From positions 316,455 through 380,454 of the forward strand of contig NZ_LMIK01000001.1 of assembly GCF_001428685.1 (NCBI RefSeq): DNA of 64,000 nt, read 5' to 3'. Shown in pieces: positions 19,285 to 28,428 of the stretch (position 1 is its first letter; each line of letters begins with the position of its first letter). The notes beneath the pieces were generated by a model. It did not search any database. It was not told the origin of the DNA and saw nothing but the letters and a program-made list of their open reading frames with translations. The DNA is from Lysobacter sp. Root76 (lineage in GTDB: Bacteria > Pseudomonadota > Gammaproteobacteria > Xanthomonadales > Xanthomonadaceae). Both the position numbers and the translations under genes were made by a program.

Positions 19285-19309
19285 GATCGCGGCTCACGCC
19301 GCTCCCACA
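19285..19309 (-). repeat. Single REP-like element
   Basis: A reverse-orientation copy (GATCGCGGCTCACGCCGCTC, then CCACA) of the palindrome seen elsewhere, with one base changed (C for T) in the arm. It sits 77 bases before metG and is followed by the GGAAGCG flank also seen near 63590. Confidence 0.75.
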
Positions 19310-19386
19310 GGAAGCGGGAGGGGTCGGGGCGGCCCTGCATCGGTCGCATGCCATAATTCCCGGCCTCCCACCGCAATGCGCCGCCC

Positions 19387-21477
19387 ATGTCCCGCGAGTT
19401 CGTCGTCACCTGCGCCCTGCCCTATGCCAACGGGCATCTGCATCTTGGCCACCTGGTCGGCTACACCCAGGCCGATATCTGGTGCCGCGCGCAGCGCATG
19501 TCGGGCCACCGCGCCTGGTACGTCTGTGCCGACGACACCCACGGCACGCCGATCATGCTGGCGGCCGAAAAGGCCGGGGTCAGCCCGGAGGCCTTCATCG
19601 CCGGCATCCAGGCCAGCCACGAGCGCGACTTCGCCGATTTCGGCGTCGCCTTCGACCATTACGACTCGACCAACTCGGCCGGCAACCGCGCCCTGACTGA
19701 GGCGTTCTACGCCAAGCTCGACAACAACGGCCATATCTCGCGGCGCTCGGTCGCGCAGCTGTACGACCCGGTCAAGGGCATGTTCCTGCCCGACCGCTAC
19801 GTCAAGGGCATCTGCCCGAACTGCGGCACGCCCGACCAGTACGGCGACAACTGCGAGAACTGCGGCGCGACCTACGCCCCGACCGAGCTCAAGGAGCCGC
19901 GTTCGGTGGTCAGCGGCGCGACGCCGGAGCTGCGCGAGTCCGAGCATTTCTTCTTCGAGGTCGGCGGTTTCGAGGCCTTCCTGCGCGAGTGGCTGAGCGG
20001 CGACGTCGCCATCCCGGGCGTCAAGGCCAAGCTGCTGGAATGGCTGGATGCCGAGGGCGGCCTGCGCGCCTGGGACATCTCGCGCGATGCGCCCTACTTC
20101 GGCTTCGAGATTCCCGGCCATCCCGGCAAGTACCTGTACGTGTGGCTGGACGCGCCGATCGGCTACCTGAGCAGCTTCCAGGCCCTGTGCGAGCGCGAAG
20201 GGCTGGACTTCTTCTCCTACCTCACCCACGACAGCCAGGCCGAGCTGCACCATTTCATCGGCAAGGACATCGTCACCTTCCACGGCCTGTTCTGGCCGGC
20301 GGTGCTGCACGGCGTCGGTTTCCGCGCGCCGACCCGGCTGCACGTCAACGGCTATCTGATGGTCAACGGCGAGAAGATGTCGAAGTCGCGCGGCACCTTC
20401 ATCCAGGCCCGCACCTACCTCGACGTTGGCCTGGAGCCGGAAGCGTTGCGCTATTACTTCGCGACCAAGACCGGCGGCGGCGTCGACGACGTCGACCTCA
20501 ACCTGGCCGACTTCGTCGCCCGCGTGAACGCCGACCTGGTCGGCAAGTTCGTCAACCTGGCCAGCCGTTGCGCCGGCTTCATCGAGAAGCGTTTCGACGG
20601 CCGGCTCGCCGCCGCGTTGCCGGAACCGGCGACCTACGCGCGTTTCGTCGAACAGTTGCAGCCGATCGCGCAGGCCTACGCGCGCAACGAAGCCGCGACC
20701 GCGCTGCGCCTGACCATGGCCCTGGCCGACGAAGCCAACAAGTACATCGACGAACGCAAGCCGTGGGTGCTGGCCAAGCAGGATGGCGCCGACGCCGAAC
20801 TGCAGTCGGTGTGCACGCAGGGCCTGAACCTCTTCCGCGTGCTCGCCGCTGCGCTCAAGCCGGTATTGCCGCGCGTGTCGGCCCAGGCCGAAGCCTTTCT
20901 GGCCGCGCCGGTCGCGATCTGGAGCGATCTGGACGCACCGCTGCTCGCCCAGCGCATCCGCAGCTACACGCCCTTGTTCACCCGTATCGACCCCAAACAC
21001 ATCGAGACCATGATCGAAGCCTCCCGCGAGTCCTTGAAGCCCGAATCGCCGAAGCCCGCCGACAGCGACAGCGTCGTCGCCGCTCCCGTCGCCAAGACCG
21101 CCACCGCGACTGCGACTGCGCCGGCCACCGCCGGCAACGCCGCCGCGACCATCGGCATCGACGACTTCGCCAAGCTCGACCTGCGCGTGGGCAAGGTGCT
21201 GGCCTGCGAGTTCGTCGAGGGTTCCGACAAGCTGCTGCGTTTCGAACTCGACGCCGGCGACCTGGGCAAGCGCCAGATCTTCTCCGGCATCCGCGGCTCC
21301 TACGCCGAGCCGGACAAGCTGGTCGGCCGCAACGTGGTGTTCATCGCCAACCTGGCGCCGCGCAAGATGCGCTTCGGCCTCAGCGAGGGCATGATCCTGT
21401 CGGCCGGTTTCGACGGCGACGGTCTGCACCTGCTCGACGCCGACAGCGGCGCGCAGCCGGGCATGCCGGTCAAGTAA
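19387..21477 (+). CDS. metG: Methionyl-tRNA synthetase
   Basis: Class I aminoacyl-tRNA synthetase charging tRNA-Met, 696 residues. The HIGH motif is HLGH in [18 protein letters not shown]. The zinc knuckle is [18 protein letters not shown], and KMSKS appears as [13 protein letters not shown]-terminal EMAP/Trbp111-type tRNA-binding domain (about 590-696: [20 protein letters not shown]) is joined by an Ala/Thr-rich linker. The start is ATG 19387, directly before [20 protein letters not shown]. It is followed after 34 bases by the rnfB-like gene. Confidence 0.96.
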   Translation: MSREFVVTCALPYANGHLHLGHLVGYTQADIWCRAQRMSGHRAWYVCADDTHGTPIMLAAEKAGVSPEAFIAGIQASHERDFADFGVAFDHYDSTNSAGNRALTEAFYAKLDNNGHISRRSVAQLYDPVKGMFLPDRYVKGICPNCGTPDQYGDNCENCGATYAPTELKEPRSVVSGATPELRESEHFFFEVGGFEAFLREWLSGDVAIPGVKAKLLEWLDAEGGLRAWDISRDAPYFGFEIPGHPGKYLYVWLDAPIGYLSSFQALCEREGLDFFSYLTHDSQAELHHFIGKDIVTFHGLFWPAVLHGVGFRAPTRLHVNGYLMVNGEKMSKSRGTFIQARTYLDVGLEPEALRYYFATKTGGGVDDVDLNLADFVARVNADLVGKFVNLASRCAGFIEKRFDGRLAAALPEPATYARFVEQLQPIAQAYARNEAATALRLTMALADEANKYIDERKPWVLAKQDGADAELQSVCTQGLNLFRVLAAALKPVLPRVSAQAEAFLAAPVAIWSDLDAPLLAQRIRSYTPLFTRIDPKHIETMIEASRESLKPESPKPADSDSVVAAPVAKTATATATAPATAGNAAATIGIDDFAKLDLRVGKVLACEFVEGSDKLLRFELDAGDLGKRQIFSGIRGSYAEPDKLVGRNVVFIANLAPRKMRFGLSEGMILSAGFDGDGLHLLDADSGAQPGMPVK

Positions 21478-21511
21478 GCCGGCCCAGCCACGGCCCGCTC
21501 CGGCCGCAGCC

Positions 21512-21958
21512 ATGTCCCAGCCGCCCACCGCTCCGAACGAAGCCGCCGACCTGGTCGAGCGGCTCGATCGCCTGCTGCCGCAAACCCAGTGCGGCCAATG
21601 CGGCTACGCCGGTTGCCGTCCCTACGCCGAGGCGATGGCCCGGGGCCAAGCCGGCGTCGACCATTGCCCGCCCGGCGGCGACGCCGGCGCGCGCGCATTG
21701 GCGCAGTTGCTGGGCGTGCCCGCGCGCCCTTACGACCGCACCCGCGGCAGCCACAAACCGGCGCCGGTGGCGGTGATCGTCGAAGCCGACTGCATCGGCT
21801 GCACCAAGTGCATCCAGGCCTGTCCGGTCGACGCCATCATCGGCGCGGCCAAGCACATGCACACCGTGATCGAACCGCTGTGCACCGGCTGCGAGCTGTG
21901 CGTGCCGGCCTGCCCGGTGGACTGCATCGTGCTGGAACCGGCGCGGCCGGCCGCCTAA
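21512..21958 (+). CDS. RnfB/RsxB-like ferredoxin protein, soluble and apparently orphan
   Basis: Iron-sulfur protein of 148 residues. An N-terminal Fe-S domain ([18 protein letters not shown] with a fourth Cys in DHCPPGG) is followed by two 4Fe-4S motifs, [14 protein letters not shown] and [14 protein letters not shown]. This is the RnfB domain order, but the N-terminal membrane helix of true RnfB is missing and no other rnf/rsx subunit gene is in the window. It sits 34 bases after metG and may be co-transcribed. Its electron partner is unknown; it may act as a stand-alone ferredoxin. Confidence 0.87.
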   Translation: MSQPPTAPNEAADLVERLDRLLPQTQCGQCGYAGCRPYAEAMARGQAGVDHCPPGGDAGARALAQLLGVPARPYDRTRGSHKPAPVAVIVEADCIGCTKCIQACPVDAIIGAAKHMHTVIEPLCTGCELCVPACPVDCIVLEPARPAA

Positions 21959-22094
21959 GTCGCACCCACGCTTCGTAGGGGGCGGGGAGCGCAAGCGAAG
22001 CGCATCGCGCGCCCGCTCCGCTCAAATCCGGCGAATCTCTGGTCCTGCGCGGCACGGTGCGGTTCGCTTGCGCTCACCGCACCCTACGCCGGGC
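21959..22094. repeat. Intergenic inverted repeat sequences
   Basis: A short gap between convergent genes. It contains GCACGGTGCGGTTC followed by CACCGCACCCTACGCC, related to the repeats at 31229-31408. No gene. Confidence 0.55.
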
Positions 22095-23132
22095 TCAACG
22101 CTTGCTGGGCTGACCCTTGGCCGGCGCAGGGGCGCCGGTTGCCGGCGCGACCGGCGCCAGATCGGCGGTGCCGACCTTGCAGGCCGAGCACACGCGCTCG
22201 ATCTTGTAGCCCTTGGCGCGCAGCTTCTCGACCACGCCGTCCTGGCCGAGCAGGTGCAAGGCGCCGACCACGATCAGGGTGTCGTCCTTCTTCGACTCGT
22301 CCAGCATCTTCTGGATCTGCGGCACCCAGGCGTTGTTGCGCTCGACGTTGACCAGGCGATACGTCTCCGGCGCCTTCTGCTTCATCTCGACGCGGGTGAG
22401 TTCGTCGAGCTTGCCGAGGTCGGCCGCGCGCCAGGCGTTGTGCATGTCGGCGAGCATGCCCGGCATTTCGGTGGGCTTGTCGACGAAGTCGCGCAGGCCC
22501 TCGATCTGTTCCGGCATCGGCGACGAGTCCAGCACCGCGATCTGCTCGTCCATCGATTCCAGGCCGCCGGTGGGCTTCTTGGCCGCGGCCGCGCGCTCCA
22601 TCAAGTGCTGGTCCAGGCCCAGCTTCGGGCTGAAACCCATCGCCTGCGATACGCCCAGCATCAGCGACAGGTTCACGAACCAGGGCTCGTAGCCGTCCAA
22701 CGTGGCGACCGGCACGCCCTGCTTGCCCAGCAGGCGGGCGAGCTTTTCGCGCAGGTCGGCAGGCAGCACCTGGCTGAGTTTGCGGCCGTCGGAGTAACCG
22801 ACCGCGGCCATGAATTTGGCCGCTGCGCCGGGGTCGTTGATCTGCTCCGGCGGCACTTCGAACACCAGCTTGTCGGCGGCCGCGAACGCGGCGTCGACGT
22901 CCGGCGACACCGGATAGTCGTCGCTCTTGAGCAGGTGGAACGAACCCAGCAGATACACCGCGTTGTCGGCGTCGGACACCTTCCATAGCAAGGGCACCGG
23001 CGGTGCCTTGGCCGTCGCAGGCGCCTCGGTCTTGCCCGGCGCTGCGTCCTGCGCGGAGGCGATCGCCGGGCTCAGCGCGGCGAGGATCAGGGCGCAGGGC
23101 AGCAGGCGCTTGAGTGGGTTCGATCGGAGCAT
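22095..23132 (-). CDS. TraB/GumN family protein
   Basis: Exported protein of 345 residues with signal peptide ending AIASAQD. The TraB/GumN family marks are VYLLGSFHLLKSDDYP near the N-terminus, the ERNNAWVPQIQ segment and GALHLLGQDGVVEKLRAKGY near the C-terminus, with the conserved GSFH and GALH histidines. The family resembles Tiki-type metalloproteases, but no activity is shown for bacterial members. A CSAC pair lies near the end, followed by a Pro/Ala-rich tail. It is last in the minus-strand run after mutL and the DUF1684 gene. Confidence 0.9.
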   Translation of the reverse strand: MLRSNPLKRLLPCALILAALSPAIASAQDAAPGKTEAPATAKAPPVPLLWKVSDADNAVYLLGSFHLLKSDDYPVSPDVDAAFAAADKLVFEVPPEQINDPGAAAKFMAAVGYSDGRKLSQVLPADLREKLARLLGKQGVPVATLDGYEPWFVNLSLMLGVSQAMGFSPKLGLDQHLMERAAAAKKPTGGLESMDEQIAVLDSSPMPEQIEGLRDFVDKPTEMPGMLADMHNAWRAADLGKLDELTRVEMKQKAPETYRLVNVERNNAWVPQIQKMLDESKKDDTLIVVGALHLLGQDGVVEKLRAKGYKIERVCSACKVGTADLAPVAPATGAPAPAKGQPSKR

Positions 23133-23154
23133 GAGGTGTCGTCCTTGGAATGGG

Positions 23155-24168
23155 TCAATGCGCGCCGGCGTACGCCTTCTCGCCGGCGGTGACGGCCAGG
23201 TCGAGGCGGTTTTCCTGCGGCGGCAGCGGGCAAGTCGCGAACGCGGTGAACGCGCACGGCGGGTTATAGGCCTTGTTGAAATCGAGCATCACGCGGCCGC
23301 CGATGCCCGGCTTGGGCGCATCGAGGAAACGTCCGGCGCCGTAGCTGCCGTGGCCGTTGGTGCGGTCGGCGAAGACCAGGAACAGTTCGTCGCCGCCTTC
23401 GTCGAGGGCTTCGATGCGGTAGCTCTTGCCGTCGCGTTCGAATTCCACATAACCGGGATTGGGCACCTGCTCGGTGGTGCCGACGATGTTGGCGATGGCC
23501 AGGGTCTTGCCCGGCGGATGCGCGACGAACTTGCTGTCGACCACCCAGCCGGCGTCGGCCTGCCAGTACGGAATGTCCTTGAAGCCGCTCCGGGTGGGCG
23601 CGTCTGCGTGCTTGACCCGCAAGGCGTAACGGTCGCCGCGCTTGATCACGGTCAGGATGCCCTTGCCCTCGTCGAAACCGAGCTTGCTCGGGCCGGCGGG
23701 ATCGGTATCGATGCGCAGCGCGGTCGCGCCCTTGAGCGGTTGCTCGTCGAGCGTGAACGTGGTGCCGCGCTCGGGTACGAAGCGCACCGTGCCGTCCTTC
23801 TTCAGGTCGATCATGCCGAAGTGGCCGGGGCCCATGGCCACGCGGATGCCGTTGTCGGCCTCGCTGCCGAAATAATGCGGACCCGGATCCAGCCAGTGCA
23901 GGCCGATCAGGCTGGTCCAACCGTCGGGCTTGATCAGATTGGCCTTGCGCTCGTCGCGCCAGACCTGTTGCTCGCCGACGAAGGCCGCGCTGGTGGGCTT
24001 GCTCGGCGGCGCGTCGGCTTGCGCGCTCGCGGGGGTGTCGGCGCCGGCGGCGTCGAGGTCGCTTTCGGAACGCTCGCCGCCGCCGCAAGCGGTCAGGCCG
24101 AGGCAGAGCACGATCGGGGACAGCAGCATCAGGAGCGGCAGCAGTCGCGGCATAGTCGGCAGTCGCAT
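23155..24168 (-). CDS. DUF1684 family lipoprotein
   Basis: Predicted lipoprotein of 337 residues. The lipobox is GLTAC with Cys28, followed by a Ser/Ala/Pro-rich linker. The DUF1684 region starts at about 70 (WRDERKANLIKPDGWTSLIG) and includes FKDIPYW and the C-terminal NPPCAFTAFATCPLPPQENRL. The family function is unknown. ATG 24168 lies 2 bases after the mutL stop, so the gene is coupled to mutL; an ATG 15 bases further in (MPRLL) is also possible. Confidence 0.88.
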   Translation of the reverse strand: MRLPTMPRLLPLLMLLSPIVLCLGLTACGGGERSESDLDAAGADTPASAQADAPPSKPTSAAFVGEQQVWRDERKANLIKPDGWTSLIGLHWLDPGPHYFGSEADNGIRVAMGPGHFGMIDLKKDGTVRFVPERGTTFTLDEQPLKGATALRIDTDPAGPSKLGFDEGKGILTVIKRGDRYALRVKHADAPTRSGFKDIPYWQADAGWVVDSKFVAHPPGKTLAIANIVGTTEQVPNPGYVEFERDGKSYRIEALDEGGDELFLVFADRTNGHGSYGAGRFLDAPKPGIGGRVMLDFNKAYNPPCAFTAFATCPLPPQENRLDLAVTAGEKAYAGAH

Positions 24169-24170
24169 TC

Positions 24171-26003
24171 TTAACGTCCTCGCAGGAACCAGCGGTCGAT
24201 TTCGGACAGGCTGAAACGGGCCCAGGTCGGCCGGCCGTGATTGCATTGGCCGGAACGCTCGGTCGCTTCCATTTCGCGCAGCAGCGCGTTCATTTCGGGC
24301 AGGGTCAGACGGCGGTTGGCGCGCACCGCGCCGTGACAGGCCATGGTCGACAGCAGCTCGTCGCGCGCGGCGGCGACCCGGCGCGATTCGCCGTGTTCGC
24401 GCAAGTCGGCGAGCACGTCGCGCAGCAGCGCCTCGACGTCGCCGTGCGCGAGCAGGGCCGGCACCGCGCGCAGCGTCAGCGACTGCGGGCCGCTGCGGGT
24501 CACGTCGAAGCCCAATGCGGCCAGGGTGTCGGTTTCGCGCTCGGCGACCTCGGCCTCGCGTTCGGACACCGCCAGCGTCGCCGGCACCAGCAACGGCTGG
24601 GTGCGCAGGCCTTCGCCGTCGTGCGCGGCCTTGAGCTTCTCGTAGCCGATGCGTTCGTGGGCGGCGTGCATGTCGACCACGATCAGGCCTTCGGCGCTTT
24701 CGGCCAGCACGTAGATGCCGTGCAGCTGGGCGACCGCATAGCCCAGCGGCGGCAGGCTGGCGTCGTCGCTGTGCGGCAGCGCCGGCCGCGGTGCGCTGTC
24801 GAACCCCGGCGTCGGTGCGTAGCTGGGATAGGACGGCGCGGCGACGGTACCGTTGGGCGCGCCGTACAGCGCGGCGTAGCCGGCGCGGGTTTCCTCGACC
24901 TGGAAGCCCAGCGGCCGGGTCGGCGCGCTCCAGTTGTACGAGGGCTGCGCATCGGTCGTCTGCACCATCGCGCCGGTATCGGCGTGAGCCGGCAGCGGCG
25001 CGGCGCCGGCACGGGTCTCGGCCAGGGCATCGTGCAGGGTGCGGTAGACGAAGTCGTGGATCAGGCGCGAATCGCGGAAGCGGACCTCGTGCTTGGCCGG
25101 GTGCACGTTGACGTCGACCCGGCGCGGATCGAGTTCCAGGAACAATACATAGGCCGGCTGACGGCCATGGAACAGCACGTCGGCGTAGGCCTGCTTGACC
25201 GCATGCGCGACACTGCGGTCGCGCACCGCGCGGCCGTTGACGTAGAGGTACTGCTGGTCGGCGCTGGCGCGGTTGTACGCGGGCTGCGCGATCCAGCCGT
25301 GCAGGCGTAGGCCGGCGCCGCTGTGGTCGACGCGCAGCGCATTGCGCGCGAACTCCTCGCCCAGGGTTTCGTTGATGCGCGCGTCCGAAAGCAGGTCGCC
25401 CTCGCCTTTCCAGCGCCGCGAAGGCTTGCCGTTGTGGGAGACGCGCAGTTCCACGTCCGGCCGCGCCAGGGCGAGCTGGCGCAGCCATTCCTCGATGTGG
25501 CCGAGTTCGGTGCGTTCGGCCTTGAGGAACTTGCGCCGCGCCGGCACGTTGAAGAACAGGTCGCGCACTTCGACCGTGGTGCCCTGCGGATGCGGCTTGG
25601 GCGCGACCGCGCCGACCCGGCCGCCGTCGACTTCCAGGCTAGCGCCGTGTTCGGTGTCGATCCGGCGCGAGACCAGGGCGAAACGGCTGACCGAGGCGAT
25701 CGACGGCAGGGCTTCGCCGCGGAATCCCAGGGTGGCGACGCCTTCGAGGTCGTCTAGGGAGGCGATCTTGCTGGTCGCGTGGCGCGAGATCGCCAGCGGC
25801 AGTTCGTCGGCGGCGATGCCGGCGCCGTCGTCGCGAATCCGGATCAGGCGTACGCCGCCCTCTTCCAGGTCGATGTCGATGCGCATGGCGCCGGCATCGA
25901 GCGCGTTCTCGACCAGTTCCTTGACCACCGAGGCCGGGCGCTCCACGACCTCGCCGGCCGCGATCTGGTTGATGAGGGTGTCGGGAAGTTGACGGATGGC
26001 CAC
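24171..26003 (-). CDS. mutL: DNA mismatch repair protein MutL, with endonuclease motif
   Basis: Links MutS mismatch recognition to strand removal, 610 residues. The GHKL ATPase N-terminus is clear ([39 protein letters not shown]). The C-terminal domain has D444[11 protein letters not shown]455, which fits the DxHAxxExxxxE endonuclease motif missing from E. coli MutL. ACHGAVR and CNHGRPT, which support the metal site, are also present. It therefore probably nicks DNA itself rather than using MutH. It follows amiC in the usual order. Confidence 0.96.
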   Translation of the reverse strand: MAIRQLPDTLINQIAAGEVVERPASVVKELVENALDAGAMRIDIDLEEGGVRLIRIRDDGAGIAADELPLAISRHATSKIASLDDLEGVATLGFRGEALPSIASVSRFALVSRRIDTEHGASLEVDGGRVGAVAPKPHPQGTTVEVRDLFFNVPARRKFLKAERTELGHIEEWLRQLALARPDVELRVSHNGKPSRRWKGEGDLLSDARINETLGEEFARNALRVDHSGAGLRLHGWIAQPAYNRASADQQYLYVNGRAVRDRSVAHAVKQAYADVLFHGRQPAYVLFLELDPRRVDVNVHPAKHEVRFRDSRLIHDFVYRTLHDALAETRAGAAPLPAHADTGAMVQTTDAQPSYNWSAPTRPLGFQVEETRAGYAALYGAPNGTVAAPSYPSYAPTPGFDSAPRPALPHSDDASLPPLGYAVAQLHGIYVLAESAEGLIVVDMHAAHERIGYEKLKAAHDGEGLRTQPLLVPATLAVSEREAEVAERETDTLAALGFDVTRSGPQSLTLRAVPALLAHGDVEALLRDVLADLREHGESRRVAAARDELLSTMACHGAVRANRRLTLPEMNALLREMEATERSGQCNHGRPTWARFSLSEIDRWFLRGR

Positions 26004-26161
26004 GAATGCGGACGCCGCAGCGGCGCCAGGAAAGGATCGAAGCCGATGATAGCGGTTAGGCCGCGGCTTCCGCGATCCGTTTTACGCTTTCGCGACGCAG
26101 GACCGCACTCGCGATCGCCAAGCCGACACCGGTCGCGACCGGTATCGCCCGCATGGGCCGA

Positions 26162-27796
26162 TCAGGGGCTGCCGCCGCCCGCGCCCATCGCCACCGGCTC
26201 GGCCTCGGCGCGCGCGGCGTACATCGTGCCCGGCGGCGGTTGGCGGGTGAAATAGGTGTTGACGCCGTCGAGCACGGCGCGGGCGAGCGCGCGCTGGTGC
26301 GCGGGATCGGTCAGGCGGCGCTCTTCGTCCGGATTGGAGATGAAGGCGGTCTCGACCAGCATCGCCGGCATGTCCGAAGTCCGCAGCACGGCGAAATTGG
26401 CGCGCTCGATTTGCGGCTTGTGGTTGCTGCCGACGCGCTTGAGGCCGTCCAGCACATGCGCGGCCGCGTCTTCCGAGGCCTTCATGTGGCCGCTCTGGGT
26501 CAGGTCCAGCAGCACCGAGGTCAGGGTGTTGTCGGCTTCCTGCAGGCGCACGCCGCCGACCAGGTCGGCCGAGTTTTCCTTGTCCGCGAGCCAGCGCGCG
26601 CGCTGCGAGGACGCGCCCTTCAGCGACAGCACGTAGACCGAGGAACCCTTGGCGGCGCGATTTTCGGCGGCGTCGGCGTGGATCGAGACGAACATGTCGG
26701 CCTTGGCCTGGCGCGCCAGCTGGGCGCGACGCGGCAGCGGGATGAACACGTCGCTGTCGCGGGTCAGGTAGGCCTTGAGGCCGGGCGTGGCGTTGATCTG
26801 GCGCGCCAGTTCGCGCGCGATCGCCAGGGTCACGTCCTTTTCGCGCTTGCCGGCCTGGCCGATCGCGCCGGGATCCTGGCCGCCATGGCCGGGATCGATG
26901 GCGATGATGAGCGGGCGCATGCCGCGGCCGCGCATCACGTCCCTCATGGTCTTGACCGCGCCGGGCGTGACGGCCTCGACGGCCGACGGCGGCGGATTAT
27001 TCGCGGCGACGCCGGGCATCGGCGTCGGCACGCCGGTCGCGACGCGGGTGGGCACGCCCGTGGCAATACGGGTGGGCACGCCGGTGGCGACGGTGGTCGG
27101 CACCTGCAGCGGCGGCGCGGCGATGGCGGGCGCAGCCGCCGGCGGCGCCGCGGCCGGCACCGAGGTAGCGGCCGCGTTGCGTGCAGCGAGTTCGGAAATC
27201 AGGCGCGTGGTCGCGGCCGCGGACGCGGCGGCCTGGTCGACACCGCTGGTTGCGGACACGGTGGCGATGGCGGTCGGCGGCGTGGCCGTCGGCGGCGCAG
27301 GCGCGCGCTGTGCGGGAATCGAAGGCGCAGTAGCTGGCGGTGCGGAAGTCGTCGGCGCGGTCGGCGCGGCGGCAACGGCTTGCGGCTCGGCGCCGTCGCC
27401 CGGCCATTCCAGCACCAGGCGCGCGCCGTTGGCGCCCGGCTCGATGCGCGGCTTGAGCGCCGCGACCGGCTGGGCGAGATCGAACACGATGCGCACGGTG
27501 CCCGGCGCAGGCTGGCCGGTGCGTACCGATTTGACGATGCCGGTGCCGGCCGGCAGGCGCAGGCCCTTGGCCAGCGACGAGGCCGGCAGGTCGACCGCGA
27601 GGCGGTCCGGGCCCTTGAGCGAGATCAGCTTGAATTCGGTGCCGCGGTCCAGGGCGATCTCGGCGCGGGTGCCGGTGGCCCCGGTGCCGAGTTCCAAGCC
27701 CTTGATTTCACTGGCCTGCGCGAGATTCCAGGCCAGCGCCGCAAGCAGCGCCATGCCGAGCAGGAATTTCTGGACGGTGGCCCCTTTTACGCGCAT
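26162..27796 (-). CDS. amiC: N-acetylmuramoyl-L-alanine amidase (AmiC type) with AMIN domain
   Basis: Periplasmic zinc amidase that cleaves peptidoglycan stem peptides during cell separation, 544 residues. It has a signal peptide (FLLGMALLAALAWNLAQA), an AMIN septal-targeting domain at about 30-130, and a long Ala/Pro/Thr-rich linker at about 135-290. The Amidase_3 domain follows with IIAIDPGHGGQDPG, FVSIHADA and MLVETAFISNPDEE. The linker is longer than in E. coli and contains a 24-base tandem repeat (see separate entry). It stands between tsaE and mutL. Confidence 0.94.
   Translation of the reverse strand: MRVKGATVQKFLLGMALLAALAWNLAQASEIKGLELGTGATGTRAEIALDRGTEFKLISLKGPDRLAVDLPASSLAKGLRLPAGTGIVKSVRTGQPAPGTVRIVFDLAQPVAALKPRIEPGANGARLVLEWPGDGAEPQAVAAAPTAPTTSAPPATAPSIPAQRAPAPPTATPPTAIATVSATSGVDQAAASAAATTRLISELAARNAAATSVPAAAPPAAAPAIAAPPLQVPTTVATGVPTRIATGVPTRVATGVPTPMPGVAANNPPPSAVEAVTPGAVKTMRDVMRGRGMRPLIIAIDPGHGGQDPGAIGQAGKREKDVTLAIARELARQINATPGLKAYLTRDSDVFIPLPRRAQLARQAKADMFVSIHADAAENRAAKGSSVYVLSLKGASSQRARWLADKENSADLVGGVRLQEADNTLTSVLLDLTQSGHMKASEDAAAHVLDGLKRVGSNHKPQIERANFAVLRTSDMPAMLVETAFISNPDEERRLTDPAHQRALARAVLDGVNTYFTRQPPPGTMYAARAEAEPVAMGAGGGSP
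27027..27098 (-). repeat. 24-base tandem repeat, three units, in the amidase linker
   Basis: Three 24-base units starting at 27027, 27051 and 27075 encode repeated ATGVPTRI/V. The units differ at several bases, so the array is not freshly made. It lies in the flexible linker between the AMIN and amidase domains and may vary in copy number between strains. Confidence 0.8.
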
Positions 27797-27883
27797 GGGC
27801 GGTAGTCAAGCACCAGGGCGCGATAAAAGCAAGCACTTTTCCCTTACGAATCCGGCACCTGCCGCCACTTCCTGTGGAAACGT

Positions 27884-28420
27884 TCAGGAGTCGGCCGCAA
27901 GCTCCGGGGTGGCGACCGCGGCCCGGACCCAGTCCCGCCCCGCCGCCGAGCCCGGCACCAGCCGGGCCGAACGCCCTGCCCCGGCCACCGCCAGCTCCAC
28001 CCGCAAGTCGGCCGGCGGCAGCGCGCCGCGGCCGCGGTCGGGCCATTCGATCAGCCACAGCACCGCTTCGTCGCCGTCCAGGCCGAGGAATTCCAGTTCG
28101 CCGGCATCGCCGATGCGATACAGGTCCAAATGCCAGGCTTCGCCGCCCGCCGCGAGCGGATAACGCTCGACCAGGGTATAGGTCGGACTGCGGATCGCGC
28201 CCTGCACGCCCAGCGCGCGCAACAAGGCGCGCGCGAGCGTGGATTTTCCGGCGCCGAGATCGCCGCTGAGATGCACGACGGCGCGCGCCGGCCGCGTGCG
28301 CGCGAGCGCGGCGCCCAAGGCATCGGTGGCATCGGCATCGGACAAGGTCAGCGCGAACGCATCGTGTTCGTACGCATCGTGTTCGTACGCGGTGGCGGTC
28401 GTAGGCGTATTCGACGACAT
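27884..28420 (-). CDS. tsaE: tRNA threonylcarbamoyladenosine biosynthesis ATPase TsaE
   Basis: ATPase that assists TsaB/TsaD in making the t6A modification of tRNA, 178 residues. The P-loop is SGDLGAGKSTLARALL; SPTYTLVERY, WHLDLYRI and WPDRGRGALP are further family marks. The ATG at 28420 lies 8 bases after the nnr stop. Near the N-terminus the protein carries YEHDA twice from a perfect 15-base DNA duplication. The C-terminus is longer than the E. coli version. Confidence 0.93.
   Translation of the reverse strand: MSSNTPTTATAYEHDAYEHDAFALTLSDADATDALGAALARTRPARAVVHLSGDLGAGKSTLARALLRALGVQGAIRSPTYTLVERYPLAAGGEAWHLDLYRIGDAGELEFLGLDGDEAVLWLIEWPDRGRGALPPADLRVELAVAGAGRSARLVPGSAAGRDWVRAAVATPELAADS
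28359..28388 (-). repeat. Perfect 15-base tandem duplication in tsaE
   Basis: Two identical 15-base units (GCATCGTGTTCGTAC) at 28359 and 28374, encoding YEHDA twice. It is in frame, close to the N-terminus and before the ATPase fold. Confidence 0.85.
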
Positions 28421-28428
28421 CGGCGACG

